DNA from: an uncultured Oscillospiraceae bacterium
GTDB taxonomy: Bacteria > Bacillota > Clostridia > Oscillospirales > Oscillospiraceae
Direction of reading: 5' to 3'
Assembly (NCBI GenBank): GCA_934646175.1
Contig: CAKUEI010000063.1
Coordinates: forward strand, 1-10,331
Length of the DNA: 10,331 nt
Below the pieces are notes generated by a model, which was not told the DNA's origin, made no database searches, and was given only the letters and a program-made list of their open reading frames with translations. The first letter of the stretch is position 1. Each line of letters starts with the position of its first letter. This document shows, in pieces, positions 1 to 8,056 of this stretch. The position numbers and the translations under genes are program-made.

Positions 1-31
1 CACTCTGCCCTCCACTTTGTGAACAGAAAGT

Positions 32-61
32 GAATTTTTCCAAAATTCCATGAGAAAATTC
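32..61. repeat. Short palindrome and direct repeat upstream of groESL promoter
   Basis: GAATTTT (32-38) and AAAATTC (42-48) form a perfect 7-base inverted repeat with a 3-base loop. AAAATTC occurs again at 55-61, 13 bases further on. The stretch is AT-rich and ends about 12 bases before the -35 box of groESL. It could be an UP-element-like region, an extra operator, or the end of an upstream transcript. It does not match any operator I can name. No coding sequence can be assigned in bases 1-72. Confidence 0.3.
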
Positions 62-72
62 GCTTCAGGGGG

Positions 73-101
73 TTGCAATTTCAAACGGAACCGATTATTA
101 T
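73..101 (+). promoter_or_regulatory. Sigma-A promoter of groESL
   Basis: The -35 box is TTGCAA (73-78) and the -10 box is TATTAT (96-101), with a 17-base spacer. Transcription should start near 107-109, inside the left arm of the CIRCE repeat, which is the classic arrangement for repression by HrcA. Confidence 0.8.
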
Positions 102-104
102 CTA

Positions 105-145
105 AGACAGGTTAGCACTCTTGCCAAATGAGTGCTAACCTGTCT
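105..145 (+). promoter_or_regulatory. CIRCE operator (HrcA binding site), extended to 16-base arms
   Basis: The core is the textbook CIRCE element TTAGCACTC (112-120), nine bases, GAGTGCTAA (130-138). The pairing continues without a mismatch outward to 105 and 145, so each arm is 16 bases instead of the usual 9. In Firmicutes HrcA binds CIRCE as a repressor and is released under heat stress, when GroEL is titrated by unfolded proteins. The element lies between the promoter and the groES ribosome binding site, so part of it is also in the 5' leader and can form an RNA hairpin. hrcA itself is not in the window. Confidence 0.95.
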
Positions 146-190
146 CAACGTTTATAAGCTACACAGCAATTCAATAAGGAGGAATTAGCC

Positions 191-475
191 ATGAAACTGA
201 AGCCTTTGGCTGATCGCGTGATCATTAAGCTGGTGGAGGCCGAGGAGAAGACCAAGAGCGGTATCATCCTCACCGGCACCGCCAAGGAGAAGCCCGAAGT
301 GGCAGAAGTCGTTGCCGTGGGCCCCGGCGGCCTGGTGGACGGCAAGGAAATCGCCATGACCGTCAAGGTGGGCGACAAGGTCATCACCAGCAAGTACTCC
401 GGCACGGAAGTGAAGGTCGACGGCGAGGAATACACCATCGTCCGTCAGAACGACATTCTGGCCGTTGTGGAATAA
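191..475 (+). CDS. groS: Co-chaperonin GroES (Hsp10)
   Basis: Encodes the 94-residue cytosolic co-chaperonin, which caps the GroEL cavity as a heptameric ring and drives the ATP-dependent folding cycle. The N-terminus (KPLADRV) and the mobile loop around residues 17-33, with the GroEL-contacting hydrophobic stretch GIIL at 24-27, are typical. So is the C-terminal part (GEEYTIVRQNDILAVVE). The length matches the family. The ATG start at 191 is supported by an AAGGAGG site at 176-182. It is the first gene of the CIRCE-controlled operon, and groEL follows after a 20-base gap. Confidence 0.98.
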   Translation: MKLKPLADRVIIKLVEAEEKTKSGIILTGTAKEKPEVAEVVAVGPGGLVDGKEIAMTVKVGDKVITSKYSGTEVKVDGEEYTIVRQNDILAVVE

Positions 476-489
476 TCGGTAGGAGGTAA

Positions 490-2124
<1,635 letters not shown>

Positions 2125-2143
2125 TTCCCTCCCCTTGAAAAGA

Positions 2144-2188
2144 AATCGCACCCCCGTCCGTACAAACGGACGGGGGTGCGATTCTTTA
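2144..2188 (+). terminator. Intrinsic terminator of groESL
   Basis: A perfect 18-base stem (2144-2161 with 2166-2183) closes an ACAA loop and is followed by a T-rich stretch TTCTTTATT. The left side is A-rich, so it may also work for transcripts on the minus strand. It begins 20 bases after the groEL stop. Confidence 0.93.
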
Positions 2189-2245
2189 TTCCCTCTTTCC
2201 GGTCTCTTATGGGGAAAAAGGAATGTAAGTTTCCGTGCTCGGTCT

Positions 2246-2274
2246 TTGACATCCCGGCAAAGCCACTTTATAAT
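2246..2274 (+). promoter_or_regulatory. Perfect-consensus sigma-A promoter of the ene-reductase gene
   Basis: TTGACA (2246-2251) and TATAAT (2269-2274) are both exact consensus hexamers with the ideal 17-base spacer. Transcription should start near 2281. It lies between the groESL terminator and the flavoenzyme gene, so that gene forms its own unit. No operator dyad is obvious around it, suggesting strong and perhaps constitutive transcription. Confidence 0.9.
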
Positions 2275-2300
2275 AAAATCAGTATGACCCCATAATAGAA

Positions 2301-2339
2301 AGGAGGGCGAGGCGCGTCGAAAGCGCCTTGCATCGGACC
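2301..2339 (+). promoter_or_regulatory. Distant ribosome binding site with a bridging hairpin
   Basis: The only good Shine-Dalgarno sequence, AGGAGG at 2301-2306, is 33 bases before the ATG at 2340, far beyond the usual 5-10. Between them CGAGGCGC (2308-2315) can pair with GCGCCTTG (2323-2330), with one G-U pair and a 7-base loop. Folding this 23-base hairpin leaves an effective spacing of about 10 bases to the ATG. It would also bury the competing in-frame TTG at 2328. The pairing is seen in the sequence; the bridging role is inference. Confidence 0.5.
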
Positions 2340-4322
2340 ATGAGCCAACTGAAATATCCCCATCTCTTTGCCCCCATTCAGCTGGGCAATGTCACTTTCC
2401 GCAACCGCATCTTTGCGGCCCCCACCTCCATTCACGACCTGACCTATGATGATCAGCCCACCGAGACCCTGAACGTCTACTTCGAACGTAAGGCCATGGG
2501 CGGCGCTGCCTCCGTGGCCGTGGGCGAGATGATGGTGGACAGTGTCCACGGCGTGGGCGCCCCCCACAGCCTGCTGCTGGATAACCAGGACAGCAAAAGT
2601 GCCATGTACGCCTTGGCCAACTCCATCTCCCGCTACGGCGCCGTGGCCACCGCTGAGCTGCAGCACGCTGGTATGTTCGCCACCAATTCCGGCGAGCGGG
2701 GCAACACCGTCTACGGTCCTGTCACCACTGAAATCACCCGTGACGCCGCAGTGGACATTGGCCTGACCACCCATGTGGAGGCCATGGATGAGGAGGCCAT
2801 TGAGCACACCATCGAGTGCTACGCCAACGCCGCCGCCTATGCCAAATTCTGCGGCTTCGGCATGGTGCTGGTCCACGGCGGTCACGGCTGGCTGGTGTCC
2901 CAGTTCCTCTCCCCCAAGATCAACACCCGCACCGACCGCTGGGGCGGCAGCTTTGAGAACCGGATGCGCTTTGCCCTGGCCATCTGCGACCGCATCAAGC
3001 AGAAGTGCGGCAGAAACTTCCCCATCGAGTTCCGCATGAGCGGGGACGAGGCGTGTGAGAAGGGCTACGACTTTGAAGAGGGCAAGCGCATCGCCCAGGC
3101 GCTGGACGGTCATGTGGACCTGATCCACGTCTCCACCGGCAACCACGAAGATCATGATGCCTTTGTTGTCACGCACCCCGATATGTTCCATGAGCAAGGC
3201 TGCAACGTTCACTACGCTGCCGAGATCAAGAAACTGGTCAAGACCCCCGTGGCCACCGTCGGTGCCCTGGACGACCCCGACCTGCTGGAAGAGATCATCG
3301 CCTCCGGTCAGGCTGACGTGGTGGAGCTGGCCCGCGGCCTGATCGCAGACCCCGATCTGCCCATCAAGGCCCGCACCGGCCGCGAACAGGACATCCGTCC
3401 CTGTATGCGCTGCCTTTACTGCTTCAGCCATCTGGTGGTCAACGGCCGCATCTGCTGCGCCCTGAACCCTGAGATCGGCTGCGAGCACGAGGCCAAGATC
3501 CCCCCCATGCCCCATGTCAACAAGAATATCCTCATCGCAGGCGGCGGCATCGGCGGCATGGAGGCGGCGCTGGAGGCTGCTAAGCTGGGCCACACCGTCA
3601 CCCTATGCGAAAAGCGGGATGAGCTGGGCGGCACCCTCCGCTGTGAGCGGGATGTGCCCTTCAAGGCCAATCTGGACAAATATCTGAACCTGCAGCAGCG
3701 CCTGTGCGTGGAAAATCCCGCCATCGACGTCCGGCTGAACACCGAAGTCACCCCCGAGCTGGCTGAATCCCTGCACCCCGACGTGATCATCGCCGCCACC
3801 GGTGCCCGTCCCGTGGTGCCCCCCATTCCGGGCATTGACGGCAAAAATGTCGTCGGCGCCGAAGAGGTGTATGTGAACACCGATCTGGCCGGTAAGCGCA
3901 TTGCCATTCTGGGCGGCGGCCTGGTGGGTCTGGAACTGGGCATTTTCCTGGCCGGCAAGGGCCGCCAGGTCTCCATCATCGAAATGATGGACCATATGGG
4001 CACCGGCGGCAACGTCCTGCACGAGATCGGTCTGGACGTTCAGATCCGCAAGAACAACATCGATCTCCGCCTCTCCACCAAAGCGCTGGAGATCACGGAG
4101 CAGGGTGTGAAGGTGGAGTCCCTGAAAGACAATGCCCAGAGCCTTGTGGAGGCCGACACCGTGATCTACGCCGTGGGCCAGCGGCCCATGACCGAATCCG
4201 CCCTTGCCCTGAACGACTGCGCGCCGGAATTTTACATGCTGGGCGACTGCACCGCCCCCAAGAACATCCGTCAGGCCACCAATATGGCCTATCACATCGT
4301 GCGCAACCTGGGTGTACACTGA
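2340..4322 (+). CDS. Old yellow enzyme-type FMN/Fe-S/FAD ene-reductase (2,4-dienoyl-CoA reductase/BaiCD-like)
   Basis: A 660-residue NAD(P)H:flavin oxidoreductase from ATG 2340; an in-frame TTG at 2328 would add four residues. Residues 1 to about 340 form the FMN TIM barrel, with LQHAG, HGGHGW (179-184), QFLSP, RTDRWGGSFENR and ARGLIADPDLP. A cysteine cluster at 355, 358, 361 and 373 (or 372) should bind a 4Fe-4S cluster. The rest is an FAD/NAD(P) reductase with two GxGxxG motifs (401-406 and 525-530) and a final GD motif near the C-terminus. Members of this family (2,4-dienoyl-CoA reductase, enoate reductase, BaiCD/BaiH, trimethylamine dehydrogenase) pass electrons from NAD(P)H through FAD and Fe-S to FMN, mostly to reduce activated C=C bonds. 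The substrate cannot be told. The cysteine spacing C-x2-C-x2-C and Trp184, where many family members have Tyr, are atypical. It stands alone between two terminators. Confidence 0.9.
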   Translation: MSQLKYPHLFAPIQLGNVTFRNRIFAAPTSIHDLTYDDQPTETLNVYFERKAMGGAASVAVGEMMVDSVHGVGAPHSLLLDNQDSKSAMYALANSISRYGAVATAELQHAGMFATNSGERGNTVYGPVTTEITRDAAVDIGLTTHVEAMDEEAIEHTIECYANAAAYAKFCGFGMVLVHGGHGWLVSQFLSPKINTRTDRWGGSFENRMRFALAICDRIKQKCGRNFPIEFRMSGDEACEKGYDFEEGKRIAQALDGHVDLIHVSTGNHEDHDAFVVTHPDMFHEQGCNVHYAAEIKKLVKTPVATVGALDDPDLLEEIIASGQADVVELARGLIADPDLPIKARTGREQDIRPCMRCLYCFSHLVVNGRICCALNPEIGCEHEAKIPPMPHVNKNILIAGGGIGGMEAALEAAKLGHTVTLCEKRDELGGTLRCERDVPFKANLDKYLNLQQRLCVENPAIDVRLNTEVTPELAESLHPDVIIAATGARPVVPPIPGIDGKNVVGAEEVYVNTDLAGKRIAILGGGLVGLELGIFLAGKGRQVSIIEMMDHMGTGGNVLHEIGLDVQIRKNNIDLRLSTKALEITEQGVKVESLKDNAQSLVEADTVIYAVGQRPMTESALALNDCAPEFYMLGDCTAPKNIRQATNMAYHIVRNLGVH

Positions 4323-4462
4323 CTTTAACGGAAAAGCCTCGCAGAGTTCGCACCCGCAGGCGCGAATCAGGTCCCATTCCTGTTCGGCGGCGGCGTGTAT
4401 GTCGCCGAACCTTCTTCTCGGCCTGCAAACAAAAGCCAGGCGAAGCGGGTTTCGTTTGAAAC
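4323..4462 (+). other. Gene-free structured 3' region after the ene-reductase
   Basis: No credible gene lies here. Several small hairpins can be drawn. GTTCGGCG (4382-4389) pairs with CGCCGAAC (4403-4410). A GCCTG/CAGGC pair lies around 4420-4442. GGTTTC/GAAACC lies around 4448-4463, joined to the terminator stem. I recognise no known riboswitch or RNA family, and no promoter is visible within it. It may be a long 3' untranslated region, possibly with a 3'-derived small RNA, or plain non-coding spacer. Confidence 0.35.
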
Positions 4463-4497
4463 CGCGGCTGACCTATGAAAGGACAGCCGCGTTTTTT
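4463..4497 (+). terminator. Intrinsic terminator of the ene-reductase unit
   Basis: CGCGGCTG (4463-4470) pairs with CAGCCGCG (4484-4491), extended inside by two more pairs after one A-A mismatch, and is followed directly by six T. The T-run overlaps the stop codon of the convergent merR-type gene (4496-4498). On the minus strand the tail after the stem is only weakly T-rich, so its use there is uncertain. Confidence 0.85.
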
Positions 4498-5329
4498 ATT
4501 TTCCCTCTTCCACCCAGCAGAACAGGTATTTCAGGTACCGTCTGCTCCTGTGGGGGTCAATGACGTTCACCATGCTCAGGGAAAAAAGGTCGGAGGTCGG
4601 TTTCAGGCCCCGCTTCCCCATAAATTCCGCCATTTCGCGGTAAATGGCCCGGATGTCCCCATCGCTCTCCCGGCAGACTCGCACCACGCACAGTCCCTGC
4701 TTCAGCGGGAGAATATCCTCCCCCTCCGCGTCCGGGGCGGCAAAGCTGAACACCTGACGGTATTCATACCGCCCGGCAAGGAAGTCCTCCGCCCGGATGG
4801 CTCCGCCCATGGGGAAGGCCTGCACCCCCGGCGTCCGGCAGCGGTCCAGGTGCCGCAGAATATCCGGCATGATCTCCCCGGCGGAGGTCGCCGGGGCGGA
4901 GCGCACCGGCGTCACCTTCAAGCTCTGCGCCGGCGGATGGGAAATCAGCTGCGGTTTCTCCCGGTCGGCGCTTCGGATCTCTTTCAGCAGCTCCCGCGTC
5001 CCGCCGATAACGGCGATCCGCCGCTCCAGTTCCTCCCGCTCCCGCAGCAGCGCCTCATACTGTCCGTCCACAAAAGCGTCGAACCGAGCCTGCTCGCCCC
5101 CCAGCAGATAGGTCTTGATATCCTCGGCGGAGCAGCCCAGCTCCCGAAACGTCCGAATGAAGAAAAACGATGCCATCTGCGCATAGCTGTAGTAGTAATA
5201 CCCGTTCTCCTCGTCCCGCTGGGGCACCAGAATGCCCTGATGATGATAGTATCGCAAGGTGTCCCGGGTAGTGCCGCACAAGCGGGCAAATTTCCCGCTG
5301 GAAATGCAGTAATGGGATAAGTCCCCCAT
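4496..5329 (-). CDS. MerR-family regulator with C-terminal ligand-binding (GyrI-like) domain
   Basis: Encodes a 277-residue DNA-binding regulator. Residues 8-75 are a MerR winged helix-turn-helix (ISSGKFARLCGTTRDTLRYY, a tyrosine-rich wing at 44-47, then LGCSAEDI). Residues 80-120 look like the dimer coiled coil. Residues 150 to 277 form a domain that resembles the effector-binding part of BmrR/BltR-type regulators, ending in a DLFSLSMVNVIDP-type strand. The large sensor domain and the lack of a paired-cysteine metal loop argue for an organic ligand rather than a metal. The start is supported by a GGGGAGG site just upstream on the minus strand (about 5338-5345). The gene diverges from the alcohol dehydrogenase and faces a 19-base-spacer promoter. 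It is therefore most likely the activator of the adh-aldh operon, though the identity of the inducer is unknown. Confidence 0.9.
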   Translation of the reverse strand: MGDLSHYCISSGKFARLCGTTRDTLRYYHHQGILVPQRDEENGYYYYSYAQMASFFFIRTFRELGCSAEDIKTYLLGGEQARFDAFVDGQYEALLREREELERRIAVIGGTRELLKEIRSADREKPQLISHPPAQSLKVTPVRSAPATSAGEIMPDILRHLDRCRTPGVQAFPMGGAIRAEDFLAGRYEYRQVFSFAAPDAEGEDILPLKQGLCVVRVCRESDGDIRAIYREMAEFMGKRGLKPTSDLFSLSMVNVIDPHRSRRYLKYLFCWVEEGK

Positions 5330-5346
5330 TTTTTGTTCCTCCCCTC

Positions 5347-5377
5347 TTGACTTGGGTGTTACCCCCAGCTTTATGCT
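5347..5377 (+). promoter_or_regulatory. MerR-type promoter/operator of the adh-aldh operon
   Basis: TTGACT (5347-5352) and TATGCT (5372-5377) are separated by 19 bases, the over-long spacer that MerR activators correct by distorting the DNA. Inside the spacer, CTTGGG (5351-5356) and CCCCAG (5363-5368) form an imperfect dyad with five of six pairs matching. GGGT/ACCC (5354-5357, 5361-5364) is an alternative centre. It lies between the divergent regulator and enzyme genes. Transcription should start near 5384, 29 bases before the dehydrogenase ATG. Confidence 0.8.
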
Positions 5378-5400
5378 AACACAAAAATGCCCGATGTAAA
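5373..5400 (-). promoter_or_regulatory. Possible promoter of the merR-type gene
   Basis: On the minus strand TTTACA (5395-5400) and TAGCAT (5373-5378) are 16 bases apart, pointing toward the regulator gene. The -10 box overlaps that of the opposite promoter, so the same bound regulator could control its own gene. The hexamers are only fair matches. Confidence 0.35.
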
Positions 5401-5412
5401 GGGGAGAATTCC

Positions 5413-6660
5413 ATGAATCTGTTCAAAAAGGCATATTGCCGCCTGTTTCAAACCGCCATGCGCGCCGCCCTCCCGTTCATGCCCTACCGTCAGCCCGCGC
5501 TGATCGACGGTCTGTCCAGTGTGCCCGGCGTTCTGAGGCAGCACAGTGTTTCCTGCGTTCTGCTCACCACCGACCGCACCGTCCGCGGGCTGGGTCTTAC
5601 CGCCGCACTGGAGGAAGACTTGCGTCTTCACAACATCCGCTGTGTGGTGTATGATAAGGTAGTGCCTAATCCCACCACGAACAATGTGGAGGAGGCTCTG
5701 TGCCTATACCGCCAGCACGGTTGTCAGGCCCTCATCGGCTTCGGCGGCGGCTCCTCCATGGACTGCGCCAAGGCCGTAGGCGCCCGGGTGGCCCGGCCAA
5801 ACCGTTCTCTGGGCCAGATGGAGGGCATTCTGAATGTCCACAAAAAAATTCCGCTGCTCATCGCCGTCCCCACCACCTCCGGCACGGGGAGCGAGACCAC
5901 GCTGGCCGCTATCATCACCGATCCGATCCATCACCGTAAATATCCCATCAACGACTTTCCCCTTATGCCCGCCTACAACGTGCTGGACCCGGCTCTTACC
6001 GTCACCCTTCCGCCGGATGTCACCGCTTCCACCGGCATGGATGCCATGACCCACGCGGTGGAGGCTTTCATCGGCCGCTCCACCAACGCCATGACCCGTG
6101 AGGCGTCCATCCGCGCCGTTCGGCTCATTCTGGAGCATCTGCCCCGAGCCTATTCGGACGGCGGCGACCTCTCCGCCCGGGCAGGGATGCAGCAAGCCGC
6201 CTATTGGGCAGGTGCGGCCTTCACCCGCAGCTATGTGGGCTATGTCCACGCCGTGGCCCACACCCTGGGCGGACAGTACAGCGTTCCCCACGGTCTGGCA
6301 AACTCCGTACTGCTCCCTCTGGTGCTGGAGCAGTACGGAGTCCATGCCCATCACCGGCTGGCCCTGCTCGCCCGGGCCGTCGGCGTCTCCGACTCCCCGG
6401 ATGACCGCACTGCGGCGGAGGCGTTCATCACCCGCATCCGCGGCATGAACGATGCTATGGGCATCCCCCGCACTCTTTCCTGCATCCGTGAGGAGGACAT
6501 CCCCCAAATGGTCCGCAATGCCGACCGGGAGGGGAATCCCCTTTACCCCGTTCCCGTCCTCTGGGGTCCGGAGGAGCTGGAGCGCATCTATCACTTGGTT
6601 CAGGAGGATCAGCAGCATGACCGAGCAAGAGATCCAAAGCATTCTCACAAAGCAGCGTGA
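5413..6660 (+). CDS. Iron-containing (group III) alcohol dehydrogenase
   Basis: Encodes a 415-residue cytosolic NAD(P)-dependent alcohol/aldehyde oxidoreductase. The nucleotide motif GGGSSMD is at 111-117. The metal-binding set of the family is complete: Asp210 and His214 (GMDAMTHAVEAF), then His279 and His293 spaced 14 apart as in FucO, with His283 also conserved (HAVAHTLGG, PHGLAN). The ATG at 5413 follows an AAAGGGGAG site. It is the first gene after the MerR-type promoter. The normal family end lies near residue 400. The last 14 residues (rich in H, R, K and A) are read from DNA that in another frame encodes the start of the aldehyde dehydrogenase, giving a 44-base overlap; this suggests loss of an earlier stop. 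The direction (alcohol oxidation or aldehyde reduction) and the substrate are not evident. Confidence 0.93.
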   Translation: MNLFKKAYCRLFQTAMRAALPFMPYRQPALIDGLSSVPGVLRQHSVSCVLLTTDRTVRGLGLTAALEEDLRLHNIRCVVYDKVVPNPTTNNVEEALCLYRQHGCQALIGFGGGSSMDCAKAVGARVARPNRSLGQMEGILNVHKKIPLLIAVPTTSGTGSETTLAAIITDPIHHRKYPINDFPLMPAYNVLDPALTVTLPPDVTASTGMDAMTHAVEAFIGRSTNAMTREASIRAVRLILEHLPRAYSDGGDLSARAGMQQAAYWAGAAFTRSYVGYVHAVAHTLGGQYSVPHGLANSVLLPLVLEQYGVHAHHRLALLARAVGVSDSPDDRTAAEAFITRIRGMNDAMGIPRTLSCIREEDIPQMVRNADREGNPLYPVPVLWGPEELERIYHLVQEDQQHDRARDPKHSHKAA

Positions 6661-7996
6661 CTTTTTCGCCTCCGGTGCAACTCAGTCCTATTCCTTCCGC
6701 ATGGAGGCCCTCTCCCGCCTGAAGGACGGCCTGCTCCGCCACGAAGGCCGTCTTTCAGACGCTTTAAAGCAAGATCTGGGCAAAAGCGCCACCGAAAGCT
6801 ATATGTGCGAGATCGGCCTTACCTGTTCCGAGCTTACCTGGATGCAGAAGCACCTTAAAAAGCTCATGGTGGAAAAGCGCGTCCCCACGCCGCTGGCCCA
6901 GTTTGCCGCCCGCAGCTTCCGCAGTCCAAGCCCTTACGGCTGTGTGCTCATCATGAGCCCCTGGAATTACCCCGTCATGCTGACGCTGGAGCCGCTGGTG
7001 GACGCCATCGCCGCCGGGAACACCGCGCTGGTGAAGCCCAGCGCCTACGCCCCCCACGTCAGCGCCGCCCTTCAGGCCCTGCTGGAAGAGTGCTTTCCGC
7101 CGGAGCATGCAGCGCTGGTCACCGGCGGCCGGGCGGAAAATCAGGCTCTTCTTAACCAGCGCTTTGACAAGATCTTTTTCACAGGCGGCTCCACCGTTGG
7201 GCGGGAGGTGCTGCGTCACGCGGCCGAGCACCTGACCCCCGTCACGCTGGAGCTGGGCGGCAAAAGCCCCTGCATCGTGGATCGCACCGCCAAAATAGGG
7301 CTTGCTGCCCGCCGCATCGTCTTCGGCAAATTCTTAAACTGCGGCCAGACCTGCGTAGCTCCGGATTACATTCTGTGCGACTCCGCCGTCCATGACCGGC
7401 TGCTGGATGCCCTTCAGGAGGAGATTGTCCGTCAATTCGGCGAAAATCCTCTGGACAATCCCGACTACGGCAAGATCATCAACGAAAAGCATTTCCGCCG
7501 CCTTATGGGCCTTCTGGACCGGGGGAAGCTCACCTTCGGCGGCACCTATGACGAGGCGGCTCTCCGCATTGCCCCCTCGGTCCTCGACCACGTTTCGTGG
7601 GACGATCCCGTTATGGGGGAGGAGATCTTCGGCCCCCTGCTGCCCATTCTGACCTTCGACACGCTGGACGAGGCCATCCGCACGGTGGAAGCTCACCCGC
7701 ACCCCCTGGCCCTTTACTTGTTCAGTGAGGACAAGGCCGCCCAGAAGCGCGTCCTCCGCACCTGCCGGTTCGGCGGCGGCTGCCTCAACGACACCATCAT
7801 CCATCTTGCCACCAGCGCCATGCCCTTCGGCGGCGTAGGCGAAAGCGGCATGGGCTGCTACCACGGGGAAGAGGGCTTCCGCACCTTCAGCCACACCCGC
7901 AGCATCGTGGACAAAAAAACCTGGCTGGACCTTCCCATGCGCTATCAGCCGTACACTGAGAAAATGGCCCGCCTCATCCGCAGCTTTGTCAAATGA
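6617..7996 (+). CDS. NAD(P)-dependent aldehyde dehydrogenase (class 3/fatty aldehyde type)
   Basis: Encodes a 459-residue enzyme oxidising aldehydes to carboxylates, closest in style to ALDH3 and the Bacillus YwdH group. The catalytic residues are Asn117 (SPWNYP), Glu212 (TLELGGKSP) and Cys246 (NCGQTC). They sit three positions from those of mammalian ALDH3A1 (Asn114, Glu209, Cys243). The cofactor loop FTGGSTVG is at 188-195 and EEIFGP is present. There is no C-terminal membrane anchor, so it should be soluble. The start is ATG 6617, supported by AGGAGG at 6602-6607. An upstream extension in the same frame to 6452 overlaps the dehydrogenase and has no family resemblance. It is translationally coupled to the alcohol dehydrogenase; together they could convert alcohol to acid via the aldehyde, or remove toxic aldehydes. 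Confidence 0.95.
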   Translation: MTEQEIQSILTKQRDFFASGATQSYSFRMEALSRLKDGLLRHEGRLSDALKQDLGKSATESYMCEIGLTCSELTWMQKHLKKLMVEKRVPTPLAQFAARSFRSPSPYGCVLIMSPWNYPVMLTLEPLVDAIAAGNTALVKPSAYAPHVSAALQALLEECFPPEHAALVTGGRAENQALLNQRFDKIFFTGGSTVGREVLRHAAEHLTPVTLELGGKSPCIVDRTAKIGLAARRIVFGKFLNCGQTCVAPDYILCDSAVHDRLLDALQEEIVRQFGENPLDNPDYGKIINEKHFRRLMGLLDRGKLTFGGTYDEAALRIAPSVLDHVSWDDPVMGEEIFGPLLPILTFDTLDEAIRTVEAHPHPLALYLFSEDKAAQKRVLRTCRFGGGCLNDTIIHLATSAMPFGGVGESGMGCYHGEEGFRTFSHTRSIVDKKTWLDLPMRYQPYTEKMARLIRSFVK

Positions 7997-8000
7997 GCTC

Positions 8001-8041
8001 TGCCGCGCCCTGTGTGTTCCCTCCACAGGCGCGGCATTTTT
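8001..8041 (+). terminator. Intrinsic terminator of the adh-aldh operon
   Basis: TGCCGCGCCCTGTG (8001-8014) pairs with CACAGGCGCGGCA (8024-8036), leaving one bulged C and a 9-base loop, followed by five T. It begins four bases after the aldehyde dehydrogenase stop. Confidence 0.92.
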
Positions 8042-8056
8042 CTGCGCAAAAGAATT

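Noticed and set aside
1..52. Possible minus-strand gene start (ATG at 50-52) running off the left edge
   Set aside because: Only 17 open codons are visible, there is no ribosome binding site, and the region fits an AT-rich upstream element equally well.
4323..4497. Riboswitch or tRNA in the gap after the ene-reductase
   Set aside because: The hairpins do not match a cloverleaf, a T-loop, or the conserved cores of c-di-GMP, cobalamin or fluoride riboswitches as I know them, and the convergent gene order offers no downstream target.
6452..6616. Upstream extension of the aldehyde dehydrogenase
   Set aside because: It overlaps the alcohol dehydrogenase, lacks homology to the family and has no ribosome binding site, whereas ATG 6617 has an ideal one.
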